Positions 9,945 through 19,198 of a DNA stretch of 34,131 nt are shown piece after piece. A program made the translations under genes and the position numbers. Below the pieces are notes generated by a model. The model searched no databases. It worked only from the letters and a program-made list of their open reading frames with translations, and was not told the DNA's origin. The first letter of the stretch is position 1. The number at the start of each line of letters is the position of its first letter. The DNA is taken from positions 11,384 to 45,514 of the forward strand of contig NZ_JACDFE010000005.1 of the NCBI RefSeq assembly GCF_013815995.1. The letters run 5' to 3'. The DNA is from Sporichthya sp. (GTDB lineage Bacteria > Actinomycetota > Actinomycetes > Sporichthyales > Sporichthyaceae).

Positions 9945-10670
9945 GATCTCCTCGCGCACCAGCGCGGCGGCCATGTCGTCGTAGGGCGTTCGATCGGCGT
10001 TGACGATCACCAGCCTGGCCCCGCGCGAGACGGCGACCTCGCACAGTCCGGCGGCCGGCTGCACCTGCAGCGAGGTGCCGACCGCCAGGAAGACGTCGCA
10101 GTCGGCGGCCGCCCGGACGGCGGAGTCCAGGGCGTCGGCGCGCAGCGCCTGGCCGAAGGAGATGGTGGCGGCCTTCAGGATGCCGCCGCAGATCTCGCAC
10201 GGCGGGTCCGGCTCCCCGGCCGCGACCCGGGCCAGCCCCGCCTCCATGGTGGTGCGCGCGTTGCAGGTCAGGCACTCGACGCCGAACAAGGTGCCGTGCA
10301 GTTCCAGCACCCGTGCCGGGTCGGAGCCGGCCCGCTGGTGCAGCCCGTCGATGTTCTGGGTGAGCAGGGCCCGCAGCCGCCCGGCGCGCTCCAGGTCGAC
10401 GAGCGCGAGGTGGCCGGGGTTGGGCTGCGCGGTCCAGGCCGGGTGGTCGCGGCGGTTGATCCAGGCCGTCACCCGCAGCTGCGGGTCCCGGACGTACTCG
10501 TCGAGGGAGAACATCCGCTGCGCATCGGGGTTGAGGGTCCAGACCCCCTGCGGGCCGCGGAAGTCCGGAATCCCGGAGCCGGTGGAGATTCCGGCGCCGG
10601 TGAGGGCGGTGACCCGCTCGGCGGCACGGAACCAGTCGGCCACCTCGGCCACGTCGGTCATCGCTGTCAT
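9912..10670 (-). CDS. Sir2 family NAD-dependent protein deacylase
   Basis: ALTGAGISTGSGIPDFRGPQG, TQNIDGLHQRAGS, CxxC zinc pairs (CLTC...CEIC), VGTSLQVQPAAGL. Confidence 0.95.
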   Translation of the reverse strand: MTAMTDVAEVADWFRAAERVTALTGAGISTGSGIPDFRGPQGVWTLNPDAQRMFSLDEYVRDPQLRVTAWINRRDHPAWTAQPNPGHLALVDLERAGRLRALLTQNIDGLHQRAGSDPARVLELHGTLFGVECLTCNARTTMEAGLARVAAGEPDPPCEICGGILKAATISFGQALRADALDSAVRAAADCDVFLAVGTSLQVQPAAGLCEVAVSRGARLVIVNADRTPYDDMAAALVREEISDVLPALLAR

Positions 10671-10695
10671 GAGGCTGTCACCGGGCCGATTTTAA

Positions 10696-10705
10696 CGTGA
10701 TCACG
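10696..10705. promoter_or_regulatory. Palindrome CGTGATCACG in the divergent sir2/SDR intergenic region
   Basis: Perfect 10-bp palindrome next to a TAAAAT -10-like element on the minus strand. Confidence 0.3.
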
Positions 10706-10797
10706 CTTGGTGATGTTGATCTTGAAATCCGAAGCTCCCTCCTACCTTCGCCGGACGGACCTGTGTCCCGGGTCCCTGACTCGGGCAGGATGCCGCC

Positions 10798-11559
10798 ATG
10801 GACCTGGGGCTGGACGGGCGCGTCTACGTGGTGACCGGCGGAAGTCGGGGTCTGGGCTTCGCGACGGCGTCGGTGCTCGTCTCCGAGGGGGCGCGGGTGG
10901 TGCTGGCCGCACGCGACGAAGCCTCGGTGACCGAGGCCGCGCAGAAGCTCGGGTCGGACGTGGCGTTGGGGCTGGCCGAGGACCTCGGCAAGCCGGGCAC
11001 CGCCGAGCGCCTGGTGGCCGCGGCCAACGCCCGTTTCGGCCAGTTCGACGGCGCGCTGATCAGCGTCGGCGGGCCGCCGGCCGGCACCGCGATGGACACC
11101 ACGGACGACCAGTGGCGCACCGGCTTCGAGACGGTGTTCCTCGGCGCGGTCCGTACCGCCCGGGCCGCCGCGAACGGCCTCGGCGACGGCGGCTCGATCT
11201 GCCTGGTGCTCTCCAGCTCGGTGCGCTCGCCGATCCCCGGGCTCGCCGTCTCCAACGGCCTGCGGCCGGGCCTGGCGATGGTGGCCAAGAGCCTGGCCGA
11301 CGAACTCGGCCCGCGCGGGGTGCGGGTGAACGCGCTGCTGCCGGGCCGGATCGCGACCGACCGGATCCGCGAACTCGACAGCCTGGGCGGCGCCGACCCC
11401 GAGGAGAACCGGGCGAAGCACAGCAACGCGATCCCGCTGCGGCGCTACGGCGAACCGACCGAGTTCGGTCGCGCCGCGGCCTTCCTGCTCAGCCCGGCCG
11501 CGTCCTACCTGACCGGCGTCATGCTGCCTGTCGACGGCGGAGCGCTGCGCTCCCTCTGA
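10798..11559 (+). CDS. SDR family oxidoreductase
   Basis: VVTGGSRGLGFATA Rossmann motif; C-terminal SPAASYLTGVMLPVDGGALRSL. Confidence 0.9.
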   Translation: MDLGLDGRVYVVTGGSRGLGFATASVLVSEGARVVLAARDEASVTEAAQKLGSDVALGLAEDLGKPGTAERLVAAANARFGQFDGALISVGGPPAGTAMDTTDDQWRTGFETVFLGAVRTARAAANGLGDGGSICLVLSSSVRSPIPGLAVSNGLRPGLAMVAKSLADELGPRGVRVNALLPGRIATDRIRELDSLGGADPEENRAKHSNAIPLRRYGEPTEFGRAAAFLLSPAASYLTGVMLPVDGGALRSL

Positions 11560-12013
11560 ACGCCCGGGCCTGCCGAGCTTCCGAGACCAGCAGCACCGGG
11601 ACGCCCACCGTGCGGGCGGCAATCACTGCGATGTCGACCGCACCCGGCACGTCGAGCCAGCCGTCGAGCACGACAACCAGGTCGGCGGCGGCGGGGGCAG
11701 CGGCGTTCGCGGCGCGCCCGGTTCGCAGCTCGTCGACGCCGACCTCGGCGCCACGCCACCACAGCTGCTCATGGGGGCTGGTCACCTCGGCGCCGAGGGC
11801 CCGCAGCTCAGCAGCGGCCGCTTCGAACGCAGCGTCGACGGGGTGCGCGATCAGGCCCAGGTCGAACAGGCCGGCGGCAAGGGCCGCGTAACCGGCCGGG
11901 TCGAGGCACGTACGCGGTCCGGCCAGGTAGACCCGGACCCCATCGAGATGGCCCCAGGTCACGCCACTGTAGGTAGCAACGCGATCACCGGCAGTCGTCG
12001 GAATCGTCCGCAT
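11519..12013 (-). CDS. Nucleoside 2-deoxyribosyltransferase / DUF4406-like protein
   Basis: VRVYLAGPRTCLDPAGYAALAAGLFDLGLIAHP...AADLVVVLDGWLDVPGAVDIAVIAARTVGVPVLLV; ATG at 12013 preceded by GAGGAGG with good spacing. Confidence 0.6.
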   Translation of the reverse strand: MRTIPTTAGDRVATYSGVTWGHLDGVRVYLAGPRTCLDPAGYAALAAGLFDLGLIAHPVDAAFEAAAAELRALGAEVTSPHEQLWWRGAEVGVDELRTGRAANAAAPAAADLVVVLDGWLDVPGAVDIAVIAARTVGVPVLLVSEARQARAFRGSAALRRRQAA

Positions 12014-12067
12014 GTGCACCTCCTCGTCCACCGCATATCGGCGGAGAGGCCCCAGACGTTTCTGTGA

Positions 12068-12085
12068 CTCACCCGTACGGGTGAG
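12068..12085. promoter_or_regulatory. Perfect 18-bp palindrome CTCACCCGTACGGGTGAG
   Basis: Self-complementary; between the two small Rossmann-like genes. Confidence 0.5.
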
Positions 12086-12112
12086 AGCGCAGCGTGAACG
12101 TCAGGTTGAAGG

Positions 12113-12595
12113 TCAGGACTGGACGAGCGCCCGCAGCGGCACCGCGGGGGTGCCGCAGCGCTGCGCCTGCGCAAGCACGTTGGCGTCGTTCTCGTACTGC
12201 CCGGTCAGCACGATCAGGTCGGCGGTGCGGACCTGATCGTCCGTCGGCAGCCCGGCCGAGGCCGGCTGGTCGAACTCGGTCGGTCCAATGTCTTCGAGGA
12301 CGACGACGATCCCGGCGGCCCACATCGCCTCGACGGCGGAGACCCACTGCAGGTCGTTCTCCAGGCCCACGACGTGGACCTTGACCCGGCGGAAGATCGA
12401 GCCGTAGACGACGGCGGCGACGCGCTCGGCGTCCCGTACTCCGGCGTAGACCAGGCGGGCGGCGCGCAGCTCACGGGAGGCGTCGGTCTCCTCGGAGAGC
12501 CGCGACCGGCTCCACGAAGGGTCCGGGGACTCCCCCTCGGTCGAGAACGCCTCAAACGGCGACTCGGCCCCGTACTCGCGCTCGAACTCCGACAT
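12113..12595 (-). CDS. Hypothetical Rossmann-like protein (possible deoxyribosyltransferase-like fold)
   Basis: Alternating beta/alpha pattern VKVHVVGLENDLQWVSAVEAMWAAGIVVVLEDIGPTEF...TADLIVLTGQYENDANVLAQAQRCGTPAVPL. Confidence 0.55.
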   Translation of the reverse strand: MSEFEREYGAESPFEAFSTEGESPDPSWSRSRLSEETDASRELRAARLVYAGVRDAERVAAVVYGSIFRRVKVHVVGLENDLQWVSAVEAMWAAGIVVVLEDIGPTEFDQPASAGLPTDDQVRTADLIVLTGQYENDANVLAQAQRCGTPAVPLRALVQS

Positions 12596-12747
12596 CTACT
12601 CCCCCATGGCCGCTCACCGGGCGCTTCTGACCAGCACTGGCCCGACCGGTAGCGCTATGACGCAGGGGGGTTCCGTGCGGACTCCACGAGCCCGGAAACC
12701 ATACGTTCGGATGATCTTTCGTTGAGCCGTACGAGGAGACCTTCGCG

Positions 12748-14601
12748 TCAAACCGGGGCGAACTGGGTCCGGTAGAGCTCGGCGTAAAGGCGCCCGGCGG
12801 CGAGCAGTTCGGCGTGTCGGCCGCGCTCGACAATGCGGCCGGAATCGACCACCAGGATCTGATCCGCCGCCCGCACCGTGGACAGCCGGTGCGCGATGAC
12901 GATCGAGGTGCGCCCGGCCAGCGTGTTCGCCAGGGCCCGCTGCACCGCCGCCTCGGACTCCGAGTCCAGGTGCGCGGTGGCCTCGTCCAGCACCACCACC
13001 GCGGGCGCCTTGATCAGCAGGCGGGCCAGGGCCAGGCGCTGCTTCTCCCCGCCGGAGAGCCGGTAGCCGCGGTCACCGACCACGGTGTCCAGGCCTCGCG
13101 GCAGCGATTCGACCAGCTCGAGGATCTGGGCGTCCCGACAGGCGGCCAACAGCTCCTCATCCGTGGCGCCGGGCTTGGCGTAGCGCAGGTTGGACCGGAT
13201 CGTGTCGTGGAACATGTGGGCGTCCTGGGTGACCACCCCGACGGTGTCGTGCAACGACGCGAGCGTGAGGTCGCGGACATCGACGCCGCCGACCCGTACC
13301 TCGCCGGCGGTGACGTCGTAGAGCCGGGCGACCAGGTGGGAGATCGTGGTCTTGCCGGCCCCGGAGGGCCCGACCAGCGCGACCAGTTGGCCGGGTTCGA
13401 CCCGGAAGCTGGCGTCGAAGAGCACCTGCTCGGACGGGCCGCGCTCGCGAATCGCGATCGACTCCAGCGAGGCGAGTGACACCTCGTCAGGTCCGGGGTA
13501 GCGGAAGTCGACCGAGTCGAACTCGACCGCGACCGGGCCGGGCGGAACCCTCTGTGCGCCGGGCCGCTCGGCGATCATCGGGGCCAGGTCGAGTACCTCG
13601 AAGACCCGGTCGAAGGAGACCAGCGCCGAGGCCACGTCGACCCGCACGTTGGCCAGGGCGGTCAGCGGTGCGTAGAGCCGGCTGAGCAACGCGGCGAGCG
13701 CCAGCAGGGTGCCGACCGAAAGCTCCCCGGAGATCGCCAGGTTGCCGCCGACGCCGTAGACCACCGCGGTGGCCAGCGAGGCGACCAGCACCATCGAGGC
13801 GAAGAAGAACCGGTTGGCCATCGCGATCTTCACGCCGATCTGGCGGACCTCCGCGGCGGCGTCGTCGAAGCGCGCCGTCTCCTCCCCGGGCCGGCCGAAG
13901 AGCTTGACCAGCAGGGCGCCGGAGACGTTGAACCGCTCGGCCATCGTGATGTTCATATCGGCGTTGAAGTCCATCGATTCCCGGGTCAGTTCCTGCAGCC
14001 GCCGCCCGACGTACTTGGCCGGGATGACGAACACCGGCAGCATCGCCAGCGCCAGGAGCGTGACCTGCCAGGACAGGTAGAGCATCGCGATGGAGACCAT
14101 CACCAGGCTGACCGAGTTGGCCACGACGCCGGACAGCGTCGAGGTGAACGCGGACTGGGCGCCGAGCACGTCGCTGTTGAGCCGGGAGATCAGGGCGCCG
14201 GTCTGGGTCCGGGTGAAGAACGCGACCGGCATCTGTTGCACATGGGCGAAGACCGTGGTGCGCAGGTCGTAGATCAGGCCCTCACCGATCCGCGCGGAGT
14301 ACCAGCGCTGGATCAACGTGAGGATCGCGTCCGCGATGGCGATCACCGCAACCACGAGCGCGAGGGTGGTGACCAGCGAGCGGTCTCCCGGGATCACGCC
14401 GTCGTCGATGACCTTCCTGAGCAGCAGCGGCGTGGCGACGATGAGCATCGAGTCCAGCACGACCAGCGTGATGAACCACGCGATCCAGGCGCGGTAGGAC
14501 TGGGCGTACCCCAAAATGCGACGCGCCGTCCCCTTGGCCGCCTTGCCGGGCTTGACCTTGGTGTAGGCCCGGTAGGTCGACCACGGGGACAGCTGCGTCA
14601 C
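12748..14601 (-). CDS. ABC transporter, fused permease/ATP-binding (type IV exporter)
   Basis: N-terminal TM domain; Walker A GPSGAGKTT; signature LSGGEKQRLALARLL; Walker B VVVLDEATAHLD. Confidence 0.93.
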   Translation of the reverse strand: MTQLSPWSTYRAYTKVKPGKAAKGTARRILGYAQSYRAWIAWFITLVVLDSMLIVATPLLLRKVIDDGVIPGDRSLVTTLALVVAVIAIADAILTLIQRWYSARIGEGLIYDLRTTVFAHVQQMPVAFFTRTQTGALISRLNSDVLGAQSAFTSTLSGVVANSVSLVMVSIAMLYLSWQVTLLALAMLPVFVIPAKYVGRRLQELTRESMDFNADMNITMAERFNVSGALLVKLFGRPGEETARFDDAAAEVRQIGVKIAMANRFFFASMVLVASLATAVVYGVGGNLAISGELSVGTLLALAALLSRLYAPLTALANVRVDVASALVSFDRVFEVLDLAPMIAERPGAQRVPPGPVAVEFDSVDFRYPGPDEVSLASLESIAIRERGPSEQVLFDASFRVEPGQLVALVGPSGAGKTTISHLVARLYDVTAGEVRVGGVDVRDLTLASLHDTVGVVTQDAHMFHDTIRSNLRYAKPGATDEELLAACRDAQILELVESLPRGLDTVVGDRGYRLSGGEKQRLALARLLIKAPAVVVLDEATAHLDSESEAAVQRALANTLAGRTSIVIAHRLSTVRAADQILVVDSGRIVERGRHAELLAAGRLYAELYRTQFAPV

Positions 14602-14676
14602 GGTGCTCCTGGCGTAGTCATCTGATCCGATTTTAGTGACAGGACCACGGAGACGCTTCGCTGATCAATCAGGGGT

Positions 14677-15093
14677 TCAGTTCGCCCAGTCGGCGGAGCT
14701 CATGCCGTCGGCGTGACCGTCCGGCCACTGGACCAACTCGATCCGGTTGCCGTCCGGATCGACGATCCAGGTCGTGAGGAAGTCTGCAGATCCGTCGGGC
14801 GATCTCGGCACTTCGGCATCGATGCCCTGGTCGGCGAGCTCGGCGAGGGTGACGTCCATGGAGTCGACGTGGATGACGATGTGGTTGAGGTTGCTTCTGC
14901 CTTCAACTGCCGGCTCCCCGGGGTTGTGCACGAGTTCGATGGTGACGAACTCGTCGCCGGGAAGTTTGAGCATGGTCAGATGGCCCTGGCCGGACTCGGG
15001 GACGCTGCCGATGATCCCGTAGCCCACGGCGGTGTAGAACCCGATCGCGCGCTCAAGATCGGTAACGCGGAGGCCGATGTGCAGGGTCCTCAA
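14677..15093 (-). CDS. VOC family (glyoxalase-like) protein
   Basis: TLHIGLRVTDLERAIGFYTAVGYGIIGSVP...LVHNPG...NLNHIVIHVD...WIVDPDGNRIELVQW; TTG start at 15093 with perfect AGGAGG 7 nt upstream, so shorter than the ORF track entry. Confidence 0.85.
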   Translation of the reverse strand: MRTLHIGLRVTDLERAIGFYTAVGYGIIGSVPESGQGHLTMLKLPGDEFVTIELVHNPGEPAVEGRSNLNHIVIHVDSMDVTLAELADQGIDAEVPRSPDGSADFLTTWIVDPDGNRIELVQWPDGHADGMSSADWAN

Positions 15094-15104
15094 CCGTCGA
15101 CCTC

Positions 15105-15920
15105 CTAACGCCCGGCGGTGATCCGCGCCGTCATGGCGCGGATCAGCGGCACCTGGGTCTCGCGCTCCGCCCGGGCCTGCTCGATCGCGTCGCGGCGGTC
15201 TGCACCGAGCAGCAGTTCCTTCACCGCCACCCCGGGCGCCGGGACAGTCGCGAGCAACGCGGCCACCTGGGCCGCCACCGCGGACTCCAGCTCGGCGAGC
15301 GGAACCACGGCCTGCGCGATACCGAGACGGCCGGCTTCGGCCGCGTCGATCCAGCGCGAGGTCGCGCAGATCTCCAGCGCACGCGAGTACCCGACGCGGT
15401 CGTAGAGCGGCTTGGTGCCGGTCAGGTCCGGGATCAGGCCGAGCGCGTTCTCCTTCATGCAGAACTTGGCGTCGTCGGCGGCGATCAGCAGGTCGGGTGA
15501 GAGCGCGAGCTGGAAGCCACCGCCGACCGCCGCGCCCTGCACCGCCGCAATCGTGATCCAGCGCGGGTCCCGCATCCAGAGAAAGCCCTGCTGCCAGATC
15601 CCGATCCGCTCCGCGATCCCGGCGTCGTCCATGCCCGAGATGATCGAGCCCAACGAACCCTCGCCCGGCACGCCCTCCGGGCTGGCCAATCGCAGGTCCA
15701 GCCCGGCGCAGAAGGTCTGGCCCTCGCCCCGGATGACGACCACGCGCACCTCGGCCGGCAGGAGCTCCGGGACGGCCCCGAGAGCCAGCCACATCGTCGG
15801 CGTCATCGCATTGCGACGGTCCGCGCGGTCGAGCACGACCGTGGCCGCGGCCCCGTCGATCTCCAGGCGGATGCCGCCGGCGATGAGGACCTCGGACTTC
15901 ACCACGGTCATTTCGCTCAT
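15105..15920 (-). CDS. Enoyl-CoA hydratase/isomerase family protein
   Basis: LDRADRRNAMTPTMW, VVIRGEGQTFCAGLDL, AAVQGAAVGGGFQLALSPDLLIAADDAKF crotonase motifs; ATG at 15920 chosen over the longer ORF. Confidence 0.88.
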   Translation of the reverse strand: MSEMTVVKSEVLIAGGIRLEIDGAAATVVLDRADRRNAMTPTMWLALGAVPELLPAEVRVVVIRGEGQTFCAGLDLRLASPEGVPGEGSLGSIISGMDDAGIAERIGIWQQGFLWMRDPRWITIAAVQGAAVGGGFQLALSPDLLIAADDAKFCMKENALGLIPDLTGTKPLYDRVGYSRALEICATSRWIDAAEAGRLGIAQAVVPLAELESAVAAQVAALLATVPAPGVAVKELLLGADRRDAIEQARAERETQVPLIRAMTARITAGR

Positions 15921-15953
15921 GACGCCGACCCTACTGACCGTGCACAGACTCTC

Positions 15954-16013
15954 CCGATAGTGGAGTTGAACACCGGTCTCGGCGCTCGGGGCGGTGTCCA
16001 ACTCCACTATCGG
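15954..16013. repeat. Long inverted repeat with 22-bp arms
   Basis: CCGATAGTGGAGTTGAACACCG (15954-15975) / CGGTGTCCAACTCCACTATCGG (15992-16013), one mismatch, 16-nt loop. Confidence 0.8.
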
Positions 16014-16019
16014 CGCACA

Positions 16020-16054
16020 AAGAACCGGCCGACGCACGGCGACGGCCGGTTCTT
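16020..16054 (-). terminator. Terminator hairpin downstream of the HTH gene
   Basis: Perfect 12-bp arms AAGAACCGGCCG/CGGCCGGTTCTT followed on the minus strand by TTTG. Confidence 0.6.
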
Positions 16055-16081
16055 GTGTGCTCAAGCGGAGGTGTCCAGGCG

Positions 16082-16297
16082 TTAGGCCTTGACCTTGCCC
16101 CGGGTTGCGCCGCCACGGCCGCGGAGGGTGACTCCGGATTCGGTCAGCATGCGGTGGACGAACCCGTAGGAACGCCCGGTCTCCTCGGCGAGGGCGCGAA
16201 TGCTGCGCCCCTGGCCGTACTTCTTCTTCAGGTCGCCAGCAAGACGCTCTCGCGCGCTGCCGGTGACTCGGCTTCCCTTCCGAAGGGTTTCGGCCAC
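16082..16297 (-). CDS. Small helix-turn-helix DNA-binding protein (actinobacterial)
   Basis: VAETLRKGSRVTGSARERLAGDLKKKYGQGRSIRALAEETGRSYGFVHRMLTESGVTLRGRGGATRGKVKA; GTG at 16297 with GGAGG 7 nt upstream. Confidence 0.75.
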   Translation of the reverse strand: MAETLRKGSRVTGSARERLAGDLKKKYGQGRSIRALAEETGRSYGFVHRMLTESGVTLRGRGGATRGKVKA

Positions 16298-16480
16298 GGT
16301 GGTGCCTCCGATCGAACTGTCGCATAAACGCGAACCGGTCTCTGACCCCGAGACCTGCATGATCGGCTTGATGGACAGCAAAGGTGAGGGTGTTCCGCGA
16401 AACAGGTGACGCCAGGCATATGACGTACTGGCAGATGTCATGCCCTACCGGAACGAACTGGCCCAGATCGTCAAAAACGA

Positions 16481-18079
<1,599 letters not shown>

Positions 18080-18268
18080 GCCGTGCAGTAAGAGAAGCTC
18101 ACTGGCCGGAGTTTACCGGCGGTTCCGGCCGGAGATTCCCCACCGAACCCACGGGGCCTGTGGTCCGAATCACCCTCGGGCTACGCTGGTCCCGCCCGCA
18201 AACGAACCGTTCCGGCGCCTCCCCCACGTCCCGGGGGGTCGCAGGCAGACCGACTCGAAAGCTGGCGC

Positions 18269-19198
18269 ATGCTCGGAATCGACCCGAACCCGGACCTGTT
18301 CGGCCCGGCGTTCGTGATCGGGCTGGCCAACGCCGGGATCTTCAGCGTGCTGGCGATCGCCCTCGTGCTGACTTACCGGATCAGCCGCACGATCGGGTTC
18401 GTGCACTACGGCATCGCCGTCGTCGGGGCCTACGGCTACTACCACTTCACCGTCGAGTACACGATGCCCGGCTGGGTCGCGCTCGTCGTGGTGCTGGGCA
18501 TCGGGGCCGGCGTCGGAGCCGCCTACGGCCTGGTGATGATGAACGGCCGGATCGCCTTCCTGCCGCCGCTGACCCTGTCCACGGTGTCCATCGCCGCGAT
18601 GCTCATCATCGGCGCGGTCGCCACCGAGAACTTCCCGGTGGCCCCGGACGTGGCGATCAGCTCGAGCCCGTTCGGTGACGACAGCTTTCGGGTGTGGTCG
18701 TTCAACGTCACCGCGCACCGGTTCGCCTGCCTGCTGATCAGCGTGATCCTCGTGGTGTTCGTCTCGCTGTATTTGAACCGGACGCGGGCCGGGGTGAACG
18801 TCCGGGCGATCTCCGACGACGTCGAGGCGGCGCGGTGGTCGGGCATCCGGCTCTACCGGATCGGGGTCGGGTCCTACGCCGCGGCCGGCGCGATGGCCGC
18901 GCTCGCCGGCGCGCTGCTCGCCCCGCTCGCCGGCACCGACCTCTCGGCGATCCTGCTGGTGTTCTTCCGGGCGCTCACCGTCGCGGTCGTCGGCGCCTTC
19001 AGCAGCCCGGCCCTCGCGCTCTTCGGCGCGGTCGTGCTCAGCACCGTCGACAGCTTTGCCACAACCTCCGCGCTGGGCGACATCAACCCGGCCACCCGCG
19101 AGAGCATGATCTTCGCCGCTATGGTGCTGACCGCGGTCGCCGTCGCGGTCTTCCGCAACCGCAACTCTCCGCGCACGGCGTTGGCGATGCGGTCATGA
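18269..19198 (+). CDS. Branched-chain amino acid ABC transporter permease (LivH-like)
   Basis: Polytopic; ANAGIFSVLAIALVLTYRISRTIGFVHYGI and RAISDDVEAARWSGIRLYRIGVGSYAAAGAMAALAGAL. Confidence 0.88.
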   Translation: MLGIDPNPDLFGPAFVIGLANAGIFSVLAIALVLTYRISRTIGFVHYGIAVVGAYGYYHFTVEYTMPGWVALVVVLGIGAGVGAAYGLVMMNGRIAFLPPLTLSTVSIAAMLIIGAVATENFPVAPDVAISSSPFGDDSFRVWSFNVTAHRFACLLISVILVVFVSLYLNRTRAGVNVRAISDDVEAARWSGIRLYRIGVGSYAAAGAMAALAGALLAPLAGTDLSAILLVFFRALTVAVVGAFSSPALALFGAVVLSTVDSFATTSALGDINPATRESMIFAAMVLTAVAVAVFRNRNSPRTALAMRS

